From Pseudomonas defluvii (GTDB taxonomy: Bacteria > Pseudomonadota > Gammaproteobacteria > Pseudomonadales > Pseudomonadaceae): a DNA stretch of 64,000 bases. The notes below the pieces were generated by a model. The model was not told where the DNA came from. It saw only the letters and a program-made list of their open reading frames with translations, and did no database searches. Where the stretch lies: positions 1 through 64,000 of the forward strand of contig NZ_MBPN01000001.1 in assembly GCF_001695625.1 (NCBI RefSeq), given 5' to 3'. Made by a program: the position numbers and the translations under genes. Positions 24,847 through 33,986 of this stretch are shown piece after piece (position 1 is the first letter of the stretch; each line of letters opens with the position of its first letter).

Positions 24847-27800
24847 TCAGGCCACCTCAACCAGGCGGTCTACTGCCGGCAGGAAGAGCGCCAGCTTCAC
24901 TGGCAGGGTGACACCGGCATCCTGGACCGCCTGCTTGTATTCCCGCATTTTGGGCGCATAGCGATTCACTTCCCGGCTGAGGAACTGCTCAACAGGCATT
25001 CCTTCCGGGCAGTCCGGTGTTTTCCAGTCAATGATCCAGTACACCCCATCATCAACGAAGGGACGGTCCAGGTATCGATGCACCCACCGCGAGTTTCGGT
25101 AGGAGCTGACCTGGACTTCTTGGCCACCACTCTCCCGCTTTTTGAGAATCCACCGACCATGGGTGCTGCTGATAGTCCGCTCCACCAGGTGGTGGATTCG
25201 CGCAACACCAGCAGGGACTTCAGCGGCGGGATAACCTTCACGACGCAGAAGTGCGGCGATCGCCTGTTTCTTGGTTTGCAACCGCTCGATGCTCCAGGCC
25301 TCGATCCCTTCTTTGGATATCAACTCGACGACTCGGTGATAAACAACCCCGATGGTCTTCGCTCGGTAGTCATTACCCTCCTCTTCCCTCAACTCGTCTG
25401 CCAGTTCGTTCTCGGTCGGGATCTGATCGTTACTCGCCGCAGGGATGAAGATGCCGCGCGGTAGTTCGACGGTGAACGATGCGCTCAGTCGCGCCTTCGA
25501 GGGAACCTCTACTGACACGTCAGCAGTAATGGGTACCCCCGGTTCAGCCTCGTAGAAGTCCTCCTCAAGCTCAGGCCAGAGGCAGCTCAGCAGCGAACCG
25601 GAAGCTACTCGGATCGGCTTGTCCTCGTCGAATTTGTCGACAGCCGCCAGCAGGTAGCAATCGCATTTGGCGCGGGTAGTACCCACGTAGGCCAGACGCG
25701 ACACCTCATCCAAGATGTCCTTCTTGACTTGCCGACCGATGAACTTGAAAAGCCGGCTCTCTGGAGAGGATTCGTCTTGGTCACCAACATTCGGGGCCAG
25801 GGCAAAGGTGCCGGCCAGGTTGCGCCAGTAGAACAGCGGTGTGTCGTCGGTTGCACCGGTACGATTAAGGCCTGGCAGGATGACGCTATCGTATTCGAGG
25901 CCCTTGGCGTTGTGGATTGTCATGACCTGGACAACCCCTGCTTTGGGTGATGCGTAGAGGTTATCCAGGGCACGGAAGAACGCTTGCGGGTCCTGCAGGG
26001 CCCCGTTGCTCGTGTGCTGAGCGAGCACGCGGAAGACGGTCTCCACATCAGCCATTTCGACGGAATCAACGGTAGCAGGGCCGCCCAGGGCAACCCAGGC
26101 GGCTTTCGCGGCCCAAACCAACTCAGTGCCGCGCGCGGAGCGTTCGATACGCTCCATTACCTTGTTCAGGCGCTCAACACGCACTTGGCCATCTGGGCTC
26201 AGAGTGGCAATCAGCTGATCATCATTCAGGGCACCACGGATCACCTTGCCGCCCTGAGCAATGATCCGGCAATCGTCCCACGAAAGGCCTACGAACGCCG
26301 AACGGAGCATTGCCAACCACGAGGTACGATCAGCTGCGTGCCAGAGGGCGCGGATCAACGCGATTACTTCAGACACAGGGGCAGATTCGGCGATCGGATC
26401 GATATTCTGGCCAGCCGTAGGAATTCCCGCTTCCTTCAGGGCTGGCAGGATGTGCTTCAGGTGAGACCGGCCACGTACCAGGATAGCAATGGTCTGCTCC
26501 GGGTTCTTGGCCAGGGCCTCCTTGATGATATTCACCACCTCCTGAGCTTCACCAATGGGGCCAGTGGTGATGGGCCGAATATGCACGCCCCCGTCCACGG
26601 TTCGAAACGGAATCGACGGCACGAAAGAAAAGTCCGACTTGGCGAACACTTTTCCGTAGGCTCGGTTATTCCACTCCACCACACCCGGCGCAGAGCGGAA
26701 ATTGACAGTGAGGCGGTGAATCTCCAGAGACTTCGGGCCGAACACCTTGCTCATCACCATGTTGATGAACAGCTCCACGGTTGCTGCTCGGAACAGGTAG
26801 ATGGATTGGAAACCATCACCACAGAAAAATACCGATCGCGAGTCATCGTCTTCCCAGTGTGCGACCAGGCGCTGCAGGAGCTCGAACTGAGAGGGCGAAG
26901 TATCCTGAAACTCGTCCACCATCAGGTGGTTGATACGGTCCTCGTCCAACAGAGCGTCGCCGACTTCGTCACCGAAGCCCAAGGACTGGATTGCGCGCTG
27001 AGCTACTTCCTGGAAGTCGATCGTGGCGGTGCCATCGAAGGTGAGGGTTAGGTTCGCGAGCAGGTAGCGCAGAATCACTGTGAAGTGCTGACACATCGCG
27101 GCGCTGCCCTGGGGGTACTGCAGGTCTGGGAGAGTCTTGAGCGTGACCAAGGCTTCGCTGTAGAGCTCCACCTTTGGATCGTCCTTCAGCCCCTTGAGCA
27201 GGGCGTTCATGTCCTTGGTGAGCGGCTCGCCTGCGGGGAAGCCATTCTTCACGTTGACGGACTTGCGAAGAGTGTTTTCGCTTGTAAGAGCAAACCCGGC
27301 AAACCCGCGCAGATAGTCCAGGGAGGTCTGGTTGATGGCCAAAGCGGGACGCTGGGCTGCCCACGCGAAACCATCGTATACCCCGGAAGCGTGCTGCAGG
27401 ATGTCCATTGCCTGAGTCAACGGAGAGCCGCCCAGTACCGTGATGGCCTCGGCGGCATGCTTGGCAACCATTTCAGCGATCGCCAGCTCCATGCCTGGGA
27501 TGTCCAAGGTCATGATCTCGCCGGCCCACTGATCGCGCTTGGAGAGCAGCGCCGAGAACATCGGCACCAGCAGCTCGAAACGGTTGCGGGCGAAGGTGAG
27601 CACTGCTTCCAGCGCGTCACGGAGATCTTCAGGGATGTCATCCGAGTTCACGCTGCCAAGGGTGTCAAGAATCGCGCTGCGGTAGATCAACGCAGGGTCC
27701 TCGACGGTTTTACCGCCACCTAGCCCACTCATGATCGGTGTTTTGCCGGCCAGGTAGGCGCAGAAGGCATCGAACGTCATGATGCGCAGGCGAGACGGGT

Positions 27801-28191
27801 TCAGGATCAGGTTCCAGCCCAGCAGCCGATCACGTTCGAGAACCAGACGGCCGAGCTGGTACAACGGCTTCTCGTGAGCTTGGACCGGTTCCACTCCTGC
27901 GGCAGCCAGGGCGAGGGCACTGGTCACGCGCTCCAGAATCTCGCCGGCAGCCTTCGTAGTGAACGTAATAGCCAGAATCTCTTCCGGGCGCTCTACTACC
28001 GTGAGGCAGGCCAGCATGCGGAAGAGGAGTTGAGTCGTTTTTCCTGATCCTGCGGGGGCGAGGAGTGCCAGCGAGCGACGGGGGTCGATGGAGTCCGCCC
28101 GGGCTTGGCCGTCATGAGGATTAGCAGCTGCAATGGCTGCAAAGATCGGCTCAAGGTGCGGGATCGCAGGTAGGGATTGGAAAGCGGTCAT
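24847..28191 (-). CDS. AddA/RecB-like helicase-nuclease
   Basis: 1114 residues from the ATG at 28191 (MTAFQSLPAIPHL), with GGAG 8 bases before; longer frames upstream overlap the regulatory repeat and are unlikely. Helicase motifs: LAPAGSGKTTQLLFR (Walker A), TFTTKAAGEI, HLMVDEFQDTSPSQFE (Walker B), NFRSAPGVVEWNN, VQVMTIHNAKGLEYDSVIL (motif V) and LAYVGTTRAK (motif VI). The C-terminal nuclease has DDGVYWIIDWKTPD (motifs II and III) and YAPKMREYKQAV. This is the AddA architecture for double-strand-break resection. The partner AddB-like gene lies 0.7 kb upstream and shares its promoter element. Confidence 0.88.
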   Translation of the reverse strand: MTAFQSLPAIPHLEPIFAAIAAANPHDGQARADSIDPRRSLALLAPAGSGKTTQLLFRMLACLTVVERPEEILAITFTTKAAGEILERVTSALALAAAGVEPVQAHEKPLYQLGRLVLERDRLLGWNLILNPSRLRIMTFDAFCAYLAGKTPIMSGLGGGKTVEDPALIYRSAILDTLGSVNSDDIPEDLRDALEAVLTFARNRFELLVPMFSALLSKRDQWAGEIMTLDIPGMELAIAEMVAKHAAEAITVLGGSPLTQAMDILQHASGVYDGFAWAAQRPALAINQTSLDYLRGFAGFALTSENTLRKSVNVKNGFPAGEPLTKDMNALLKGLKDDPKVELYSEALVTLKTLPDLQYPQGSAAMCQHFTVILRYLLANLTLTFDGTATIDFQEVAQRAIQSLGFGDEVGDALLDEDRINHLMVDEFQDTSPSQFELLQRLVAHWEDDDSRSVFFCGDGFQSIYLFRAATVELFINMVMSKVFGPKSLEIHRLTVNFRSAPGVVEWNNRAYGKVFAKSDFSFVPSIPFRTVDGGVHIRPITTGPIGEAQEVVNIIKEALAKNPEQTIAILVRGRSHLKHILPALKEAGIPTAGQNIDPIAESAPVSEVIALIRALWHAADRTSWLAMLRSAFVGLSWDDCRIIAQGGKVIRGALNDDQLIATLSPDGQVRVERLNKVMERIERSARGTELVWAAKAAWVALGGPATVDSVEMADVETVFRVLAQHTSNGALQDPQAFFRALDNLYASPKAGVVQVMTIHNAKGLEYDSVILPGLNRTGATDDTPLFYWRNLAGTFALAPNVGDQDESSPESRLFKFIGRQVKKDILDEVSRLAYVGTTRAKCDCYLLAAVDKFDEDKPIRVASGSLLSCLWPELEEDFYEAEPGVPITADVSVEVPSKARLSASFTVELPRGIFIPAASNDQIPTENELADELREEEGNDYRAKTIGVVYHRVVELISKEGIEAWSIERLQTKKQAIAALLRREGYPAAEVPAGVARIHHLVERTISSTHGRWILKKRESGGQEVQVSSYRNSRWVHRYLDRPFVDDGVYWIIDWKTPDCPEGMPVEQFLSREVNRYAPKMREYKQAVQDAGVTLPVKLALFLPAVDRLVEVA

Positions 28192-28211
28192 CAGTGTGGC
28201 TCCGTTCGATT

Positions 28212-28251
28212 GATGGAGCCAGATTAACGACCGCTTTGTGTGCCACCACCC
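28212..28251 (-). promoter_or_regulatory. 40-bp promoter/operator element before the AddA-like gene
   Basis: On the minus strand it begins GGGTGGTGGCACA and ends GTTAATCTGGCTCCATC. It matches the element at 31585-31624 at 35 of 40 positions without gaps, and both end exactly 21 bases before the start codon. A TAATCT box could be a -10. It overlaps no coding sequence except the last base at the 28253 gene's end region. Confidence 0.75.
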
Positions 28252-28252
28252 C

Positions 28253-28822
28253 TTACGGCTGAAGCCAAAAAGCGAGCTCAGGATACTGCGGTAGCGCTCT
28301 ATACGGAGTCTTACGCCGTACACAGAAGCCACCATGGGAAAGGCCGTTGATGCCTATGTAGGAGTTGGCCTGTAACAGAATCCTGATGTTCCGACCTGAA
28401 CCGTCGTACTCGTCGTTCTGGATTATTACCTCTGACGGGATTCCCAGGAATCGCCCTGCTGCCCAGGCCCAGGCCGTAACCTCAGGGTCAGTTGCCTGGA
28501 TCACTGCACGGTAGAGAGGGCTGTCCGGCTCCTGTGCAAGAAACTCAGGATCTTTGAGCATACGGTTGAAGCTTGCGTAGAGGTTCCCAGACATCCAGTG
28601 GCGGTAACGTTTTGGGACCACAGCCAGGTGCCCAGCCTCATGTAGGAGCCCAGATGCAGGGCAGCGCGGATCTATCTGGAGGCCGCCATCCTTGATCCTG
28701 ACGTGATCGATAAACCCGGCAGCTCCAGGGACGACTTCCACTGAAAGGCCAATGTCGCGAAGAAAGGAAAGAGCCCTCTCCGCGAACTGACAGAGCATTT
28801 CTGGTGGTGAGGTTTGTTCCAC
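28253..28822 (-). CDS. Zincin-like protein with HEAGH motif
   Basis: 189 residues. ASGLLHEAGHLAVVP gives a HExxH zinc site near residue 61, as in the ImmA/IrrE-type or related mini-zincins; a third ligand is not certain (candidates are the acidic residues in QATDPEVTAWAWAAG). No signal peptide. It lies between the AddB-like and AddA-like genes, so it is probably part of the same functional unit, possibly a regulator-cleaving protease; that is inference. Confidence 0.7.
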   Translation of the reverse strand: MEQTSPPEMLCQFAERALSFLRDIGLSVEVVPGAAGFIDHVRIKDGGLQIDPRCPASGLLHEAGHLAVVPKRYRHWMSGNLYASFNRMLKDPEFLAQEPDSPLYRAVIQATDPEVTAWAWAAGRFLGIPSEVIIQNDEYDGSGRNIRILLQANSYIGINGLSHGGFCVRRKTPYRALPQYPELAFWLQP

Positions 28823-28845
28823 GATTTGGTTCTCAAGAGTGGTTA

Positions 28846-28866
28846 CCCTGGCCCTATGGGCCAGGG
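28846..28866. repeat. Perfect 9-bp hairpin between AddB-like and zincin genes
   Basis: CCCTGGCCC (28846-28854), loop TAT, GGGCCAGGG (28858-28866). No T-run on either strand; it could attenuate transcription between the two genes or stabilise mRNA ends. Confidence 0.5.
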
Positions 28867-28873
28867 GACGGGA

Positions 28874-31564
28874 TCAACGGGTGAGGATACCGAGATACTC
28901 GTATCCCATGGGAAGCGGTGCGCCATTCTGCAGCCAGGCCTCCCCGTCGGTGAAGCCCTGACTCATTTCATCCAACGCATTCGTCCACGCCTCGCACTGG
29001 CCATCCCAAGCGCCCTCGGTATCCACACCACTATGCTTGCCGGTCCTTGGTGCCAACTCACCCGTGAAATTGGATCGGGTATGGAACCCCAGGCTCTTGC
29101 TGTTGACCTGTGCCAGCGCGATACCGTCGATGCGCTTTCCGCCATTCTGTTGGAAGTCAATCTTGGTCGCGTAGATGGGCAGTTGAGGCTCCGTAAGAGT
29201 GTCAGCGTTCAGGCTGGTCATCCTCATCGAAGCTCCAGACTTGTAGTCAATCACCACGTCCCTGAACTCAGCTTCATCCTCGGTCAGGAAAATGCGGTCT
29301 CGCCGGTCGACCTTGACGGTAATGTTGACCAGTCCAACTGAAATGTCATGGGGCTCCTCGAAGCCGAGGACCTCGAAGTCGTGGGTGCGCTTCGACTCCA
29401 GATAGAGCCAGTCATTGATCAGTGATTCCAGGCGCAGTCGCTCAAGCGCGATAACACGCTTTCCGTAGCGCCAGACCAGTTTGTTCAGCAACTGCTCCGA
29501 TGCTTTCGCAACCGTATCGCGGATCTTGTCCAGCAGTTGGCCGTGACTCATGGCCTTCAACGCTTTCGAGGTCCGAACGTCAGTCCAGAACAGTTCGAGC
29601 ACCAGGTGCACCATGGTTCCCTGAATGCGTGGGTCGAGACCGATGACAGGCTCCGGGAACATTTCGGCGCGCAGTCGATTTCGAGCGAAGGACAGGAAGG
29701 GCGCTTCTGCATAGTCCTTGAAGATTCTCACCCCGCCTTTGATCCAGGCGAGCTCATCAGCGGATACGGGGGCGACCGTTTCAGGGACCACCTGGCTGCG
29801 ATCGAGGATTCCCAACAGCTGGTCGACAAACAGCCCATGAGTGTGGACGGAAGGGGCTGCTGCTGGCCAGGAGCCAAACAGTTCGCTACAGGACACCGAG
29901 GCGCCTTTGTCGTTATGACTGGGGCAGGAAACTGTTACATCAGCACTCGTGCTCAGCAGTGCTGCGACCACCTTCTCTGCCCGAGCCAAGGCGCCCTCAC
30001 TGGAGGCGCCTGGAATCCCAGCCGCCACCTGGAGCTCCAGCGGCAGGAAGGGGGAAGGCTCCACTCTGGCGGGCAACACAGTGCTCGATGCCCCCAGTAC
30101 CCACACTGCGTCGAAGTGCAAGCCGATTGCATCCTCATACCCCAGGATCGAAACCGGGGCCACGTGCGAGATACGCGGTTGGAACTGACGGGTATCGATG
30201 ATTTCCCGCAGCCACATGTACGCCCGTGGATATTCCACACGACCTAGCTGTGTGTCGAGGGTGCGGAACAGGGTCAGTGCCTCGTCCCAGGCCTTCAATG
30301 TTTGGAAGTTGGCTGAGTCCAGTTCTTTGCTTCCCGGCCAGCCCATCCCTACCAACGCCTGGCTGAACTGCTCCGCCCATTCCGACGGATAACGCTTCGT
30401 CTCTCCATTGACCTGGCCAGCCAGATAGCCTGCGAAGCGTTCCCTGAAGTCAGGGACTGCATCACCTTTGTATACGCCGATTGCTCGGAGGAAGTCCTCA
30501 CCACCCATGGAAAGGCCCATGTTGTCGCGCAGCCAGATATCCAGCAATGCACGCGCGCGGCCTTCAGAAGCTTCGCCGCCGATCCACGGCGAGCGCAGAA
30601 CACGACTGAAGGCCTCGGAGTCCGCCTCTTGAGGAGTGATGGACAGAAGGTCCATAGCGGCACGGACCAGAGGGCGACTGCCCAAGGTCGCTCCACTGGA
30701 GATATCCCATGGAGTCCGCATATCAGAATCGGACTCGCCAGGAATCAGCGTTGCCGGGCTGCAGTGCAGCGAAAGTGCCTCAATCAGCGGGGCTTGGAAA
30801 TTCCGGATATCGGGTACCAGGATCGCAAGTTGGGGCGCAGCGAGCGGAGTGTCAACGTAAGGTGAGAGGTGATTATTCACCCATTCTGCAACGAGCGTGA
30901 ACTCATCGCCCTGGTTCGTTGCACGGATCAGTCGGGGTGTGGAGCGGTCACCGGCGACGTCCACTTCTTCCACTTCGACACCACGAGCAGCAATTGCCTG
31001 GAAGAGCACTTTCTCTGCAGGGTTCATGTCGAGGATACCGACAATGACAATTTTGTTTGGAAGCTCAACCAGCCCTTCTTGAACCGCATTCAGCAGCAAG
31101 CCTGGGAGCTGAGCTCGGAAGACAACGCCCTGGGAGGAACACTCCCGACGAAGCATTTCTTGCAGTTGCCAGAAGACTTCCAGCTCGCGCTTGAACCGGA
31201 ACCGTTCTTGATCCATCGGGATCTGGTATTTGAGGGCTTCGGAGTACGCGCTACCAATACGGCGAGAGGTCGCAGTAGAGGAAATCAGCGTTGCTGGCAT
31301 CAGGCCGGAGCTATCTGCGAGGCCCTTCACCACTGCCAGTTCCTGTACCGGATACAGTAGTTGCTCTGCCGGCATCAGTTCGAGCCACGCATTTTCAATC
31401 CACGACGTGACGGTTTGAATTCGCCCTTTGTTGAACCAGGCTTTTTTGCCGGACATGGACTGCAGCAATGCGGACTGTAGCCTCAGGTGGCGGGCAACCC
31501 GCTCGGTTGATGTCAGCACCAGGGTGCCTTCGTTCAGGTCGCTCAACTCTTTCAGGAATTTCAT
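28874..31564 (-). CDS. AddB-like PD-(D/E)XK nuclease protein
   Basis: 896 residues. The N-terminus (GTLVLTSTERVARHLRLQSALL) and central region follow the AddB/RexB or 'probable DNA repair protein' pattern of an inactivated helicase fold without a good Walker A. The C-terminal nuclease is intact: LSFARNRLRAEMF, IQGTMVHLVLELF (motif I helix), VDRRDRIFL, then FRDVVIDYKSGA (D-x-K core) and LPIYATKI. Expected to pair with the AddA-like protein as a dual-nuclease helicase. GGAG lies 10 bases before the ATG. Confidence 0.82.
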   Translation of the reverse strand: MKFLKELSDLNEGTLVLTSTERVARHLRLQSALLQSMSGKKAWFNKGRIQTVTSWIENAWLELMPAEQLLYPVQELAVVKGLADSSGLMPATLISSTATSRRIGSAYSEALKYQIPMDQERFRFKRELEVFWQLQEMLRRECSSQGVVFRAQLPGLLLNAVQEGLVELPNKIVIVGILDMNPAEKVLFQAIAARGVEVEEVDVAGDRSTPRLIRATNQGDEFTLVAEWVNNHLSPYVDTPLAAPQLAILVPDIRNFQAPLIEALSLHCSPATLIPGESDSDMRTPWDISSGATLGSRPLVRAAMDLLSITPQEADSEAFSRVLRSPWIGGEASEGRARALLDIWLRDNMGLSMGGEDFLRAIGVYKGDAVPDFRERFAGYLAGQVNGETKRYPSEWAEQFSQALVGMGWPGSKELDSANFQTLKAWDEALTLFRTLDTQLGRVEYPRAYMWLREIIDTRQFQPRISHVAPVSILGYEDAIGLHFDAVWVLGASSTVLPARVEPSPFLPLELQVAAGIPGASSEGALARAEKVVAALLSTSADVTVSCPSHNDKGASVSCSELFGSWPAAAPSVHTHGLFVDQLLGILDRSQVVPETVAPVSADELAWIKGGVRIFKDYAEAPFLSFARNRLRAEMFPEPVIGLDPRIQGTMVHLVLELFWTDVRTSKALKAMSHGQLLDKIRDTVAKASEQLLNKLVWRYGKRVIALERLRLESLINDWLYLESKRTHDFEVLGFEEPHDISVGLVNITVKVDRRDRIFLTEDEAEFRDVVIDYKSGASMRMTSLNADTLTEPQLPIYATKIDFQQNGGKRIDGIALAQVNSKSLGFHTRSNFTGELAPRTGKHSGVDTEGAWDGQCEAWTNALDEMSQGFTDGEAWLQNGAPLPMGYEYLGILTR

Positions 31565-31584
31565 CTGTTCTGGTCTCCACAGTG

Positions 31585-31624
31585 GATGGAGCCAGATTAA
31601 CGTCCGTCTGCTGTGCCACCACCC
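31585..31624 (-). promoter_or_regulatory. 40-bp promoter/operator element before the AddB-like gene
   Basis: Second copy of the element at 28212-28251 (35 of 40 identical), ending 21 bases before the AddB-like ATG. On the minus strand it reads GGGTGGTGGCACA, a variable centre, then GTTAATCTGGCTCCATC. The equal spacing argues for joint control of the two genes. Confidence 0.75.
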
Positions 31625-31675
31625 GTCGGGCGAACCAGTTTCGCATGCAGATTTTCACGCCTGACCAGCGGATTT

Positions 31676-31704
31676 GGGGCAGTCGATTTCCACTATTGGG
31701 GAAA
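31676..31704 (+). promoter_or_regulatory. 26-nt motif, copy 2, before the EAL gene
   Basis: GGGGCAGTC-GA-TTTCCACTATT-GGGGAAA, matching the copy at 22928 except at a few bases. TTTCC and GGAAA form a short palindrome with an 8-base spacer. It lies 23 bases before the likely EAL start. Confidence 0.65.
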
Positions 31705-31726
31705 GAGCCGAAGCGATTCCCCTCCC

Positions 31727-32470
31727 ATGATGATCAGCCGTCCCCGAAGTATTGCTGTAGGAGCTTGTGCAGGGCCTGACCTGGAACTCGCTCTGGTTGT
31801 CCAACCAGTCATGCACCTCGGCAGCCGCCATCCCTCAGCCATTGCCTATGAGTGTTTGCTCCGTGTGGTCGAAGGGACTCAGTTAGCTGCCCCCGCGCGC
31901 TTGATTGCAAGCGCGGAGGCTGATGGCTCGATTGTCGACCTGGATAGGTGGGTGGTCTCTCAAGCGGCTCGGATCGCTGGAGCGTTTCCGAATGTGCATC
32001 TCTGGGTGAACGCCTCGCAGATCTCCGTCAGCGATATCCGATTCATTGAGCACGCAATATCGGAGTTTGACCGACACGAAGTCACATCCCGAATGACGTT
32101 CGAGATCACTGAATCCGCGGATGGAGATGCCTGCAAAATCGTTAAAGGTTTGGAGCGTCTCAACCTCAAGGCGATGCCCGTGATGCTGGATGACTTGAGG
32201 GATGGATTCGCGAAGAGACAACTCTTGATGAACCGCGCTGTGACCGGTTGCAAGCTGTCACGTCGGACCACACGAGACATCGCTGAGAGCCCTGCAGTCC
32301 GGGGTGAGGTAGAGAAGCTTGTGCGTGACTGCAGGGCGGCAGGGAAACGTGTGGTGCTCGAGGGGATCGAGGACGCAGCTGAGCTTGAAATTGCCAGGGC
32401 ACTGGAGATCGAATTTTGCCAAGGCTTCTACTTTGGCCGCCCGGCACTTCCAGAATACCTTTTCGGTTGA
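31727..32470 (+). CDS. EAL-domain protein (c-di-GMP phosphodiesterase-like)
   Basis: About 247 residues if begun at the ATG-ATG at 31727; the ribosome site is poor, so the start is uncertain. A lone EAL domain: YECLLR replaces EAL by ECL (E42), VNASQIS (Asn), FEITES (Glu), MLDDLRDGFA (DD but loop 6 lacks the usual DFGTG), CKLS (Lys), VLEGIED (Glu) and CQGFYFGRP (Gln). Most metal and substrate residues remain, yet the altered loop 6 makes activity uncertain; it may bind c-di-GMP only. It pairs logically with the PilZ protein at 21119. Confidence 0.82.
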   Translation: MMISRPRSIAVGACAGPDLELALVVQPVMHLGSRHPSAIAYECLLRVVEGTQLAAPARLIASAEADGSIVDLDRWVVSQAARIAGAFPNVHLWVNASQISVSDIRFIEHAISEFDRHEVTSRMTFEITESADGDACKIVKGLERLNLKAMPVMLDDLRDGFAKRQLLMNRAVTGCKLSRRTTRDIAESPAVRGEVEKLVRDCRAAGKRVVLEGIEDAAELEIARALEIEFCQGFYFGRPALPEYLFG

Positions 32471-32561
32471 ACGTCCCGTACTTTAGGAGTTTACCTAACC
32501 GGCCGGGCCCGTCCCTCTCGGTCCTGGAAGGCAGACCGGGAATAGCCGATCTGGCTTACCT

Positions 32562-32750
32562 TCAGCTCTCAACCACGTCTTTGGAAGCGGAGGCTTTGTA
32601 AGAGCAGCCAATGGTCAAGAGCACAGTCAAGGTGAGTCCTGCGAATTGCCAATTACCTAAAGACTCATCACCTAGCAGAACAGGAACCATCTGTCCTACG
32701 GAAAGCATCCCGAATGCGAACACTCCCAGGTGATATGCAGTTTTTCTCAT
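32562..32750 (-). CDS. Small membrane protein (62 aa)
   Basis: ATG at 32750 with AGGAG 7 bases upstream; protein begins MRKTAYHLGVFAFGM. Two hydrophobic segments (LGVFAFGMLSVGQMVPVLL and WQFAGLTLTVLLTIG). No family recognised. It lies 62 bases downstream of the 180-aa gene on the same strand. Confidence 0.6.
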   Translation of the reverse strand: MRKTAYHLGVFAFGMLSVGQMVPVLLGDESLGNWQFAGLTLTVLLTIGCSYKASASKDVVES

Positions 32751-32812
32751 GTCGTTGCTCCTGTTCAGTTTTGAGCCTGGATCAAATCTTTGCTTTTCGG
32801 TGCTGATCCACT

Positions 32813-33355
32813 TCAGGCCGGCATCATTGCTGCTTTGACTGCTGCAGCGAAATCTTCCAGCCCCTCGACCAGCGCCCAGCACTCGACCAATGAGCGCACT
32901 GTAGGTTCACCACCCGCAGCTAACTCAAGGCCAGCGGTTTTCGCTGCTCGGAGTTGCGAATCACTGAGCTTTGTACCGCTTGCTGCCTCTAATACCCCCA
33001 AAATGCTGTCCGCGTCGCTGCGGAAGGATGATGCAAGATTCAGGACGCGGGGCTCGCCAGTATCCAGCTGGATTAGTTCGCCAGCTTTGAACAATTGCCA
33101 ATACTCATCTTGGGGGCGCAACGTGGCGTTGGCCATCTGATCGAGCGCGTCAAGCAACGGCTTGACCTGCTCAGTCTCGATGCCAAGAACTGCATTTTGC
33201 AGATCGCGCACATTCGCTCCTTCGGGCAGATCCTGCAGTATTGAAATCAAGGTCTGCCTCAGGTCCCCTTCAACCTTTACACCTGCTGAACGCTCCAGCA
33301 GCTGTACTATGAATTCAGCCGCGGTACGTGCTGTATTCAACGAGTCGTTTACCAT
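32813..33355 (-). CDS. Unknown helical protein (180 aa)
   Basis: Start ATG at 33355 has AGAGGG 4-5 bases upstream. A 180-residue, acidic, largely helical protein (TARTAAEFIVQLLERSAG, LRQTLISILQDLPEG, VKPLLDALDQMANATL). No signal peptide or motif recognised. Confidence 0.65.
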   Translation of the reverse strand: MVNDSLNTARTAAEFIVQLLERSAGVKVEGDLRQTLISILQDLPEGANVRDLQNAVLGIETEQVKPLLDALDQMANATLRPQDEYWQLFKAGELIQLDTGEPRVLNLASSFRSDADSILGVLEAASGTKLSDSQLRAAKTAGLELAAGGEPTVRSLVECWALVEGLEDFAAAVKAAMMPA

Positions 33356-33449
33356 GTAACCCTCTAATGTGTGTCGACTAACTCGCGACCTGGCACTGCC
33401 GAAGCCCCGTGGGCCAGACGTGCGGTAGCCCCGCGTTTACCCATTGTCC

Positions 33450-33629
33450 CTATGCCTTCCTCAACTCCGGCTTTTCCTGAACCTCTTCCAGAGTTCGTCC
33501 GCAAAATTCGCAGTATCCCTTGCCCCAGGCGCCACCGCTCCAGCGGTGGCGCTGCCCGACAGGTCGGCCTGTCTTTGGGCTGCGCCCGCCAAATACGCGG
33601 CACGAAATGACGATGGGCCTACTGTTCAT
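33450..33629 (-). CDS. Small zinc-ribbon-like protein (59 aa)
   Basis: ATG at 33629 preceded by GGAGGAG at 6 bases, a strong site. The protein has SCRVFGGRSP, then RHRWSGGAWGKGYCEFCGR: a C...H...CxxC pattern seen in small phage zinc proteins of the DUF1660 type (resemblance from memory). The DNA for the central part forms a perfect 11-bp hairpin (33529-33539 with 33542-33552), so the mRNA is strongly structured. Confidence 0.5.
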   Translation of the reverse strand: MNSRPIVISCRVFGGRSPKTGRPVGQRHRWSGGAWGKGYCEFCGRTLEEVQEKPELRKA

Positions 33630-33986
33630 CGAACTCTCCTCCAATCCTGCCGAGTGGTTGTGAGGTAGGCATAGTCCCCTACCTCTGCTTGCCAATGCTC
33701 AGAATAACGGCGAAGAAAGCAGTCCCAACTCATTGAGTGAATTCTCCCACATTGCGGTATCACGCAAGCTCCAAGTGGACCCCTGCGAGGTTTATCCTCT
33801 GGCTAATGGACCAACTCAACGTCGCCGGTTCCTGCGCGCTGAGCCTGGAGAGGGGAACTGCCAGCTTTGCGCCGGCAGTGTAGAGTTCGGCCGCCAATGC
33901 TTAGTGGATTGCGTTGTCGGCCCGAATGGGCTAAGCAGGGCGCTCCAAAGGATATGGGTGCGAATACGACTTTGACGGTTTAAGCC
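33630..33986. other. Intergenic region before the PilT-like gene end
   Basis: 357 bases between the zinc-ribbon gene and the end of the pilus/radical SAM operon. A plus-strand frame 33733-33975 (TTG start, 80 residues) contains GNCQLC and further Cys (QCLVDC), but has no ribosome site; I do not call it. No terminator with a T-run was found for the large operon. Confidence 0.4.

Noticed and set aside
25984..27051. 355-residue plus-strand frame inside the AddA-like gene
   Set aside because: It is fully antisense to well-conserved helicase motifs and its protein has no fold-like pattern; a shadow of GC-rich codon bias.
33733..33975. 80-residue plus-strand frame with CxxC
   Set aside because: TTG start without any ribosome site and no recognisable fold; kept only as a remark in the intergenic entry.
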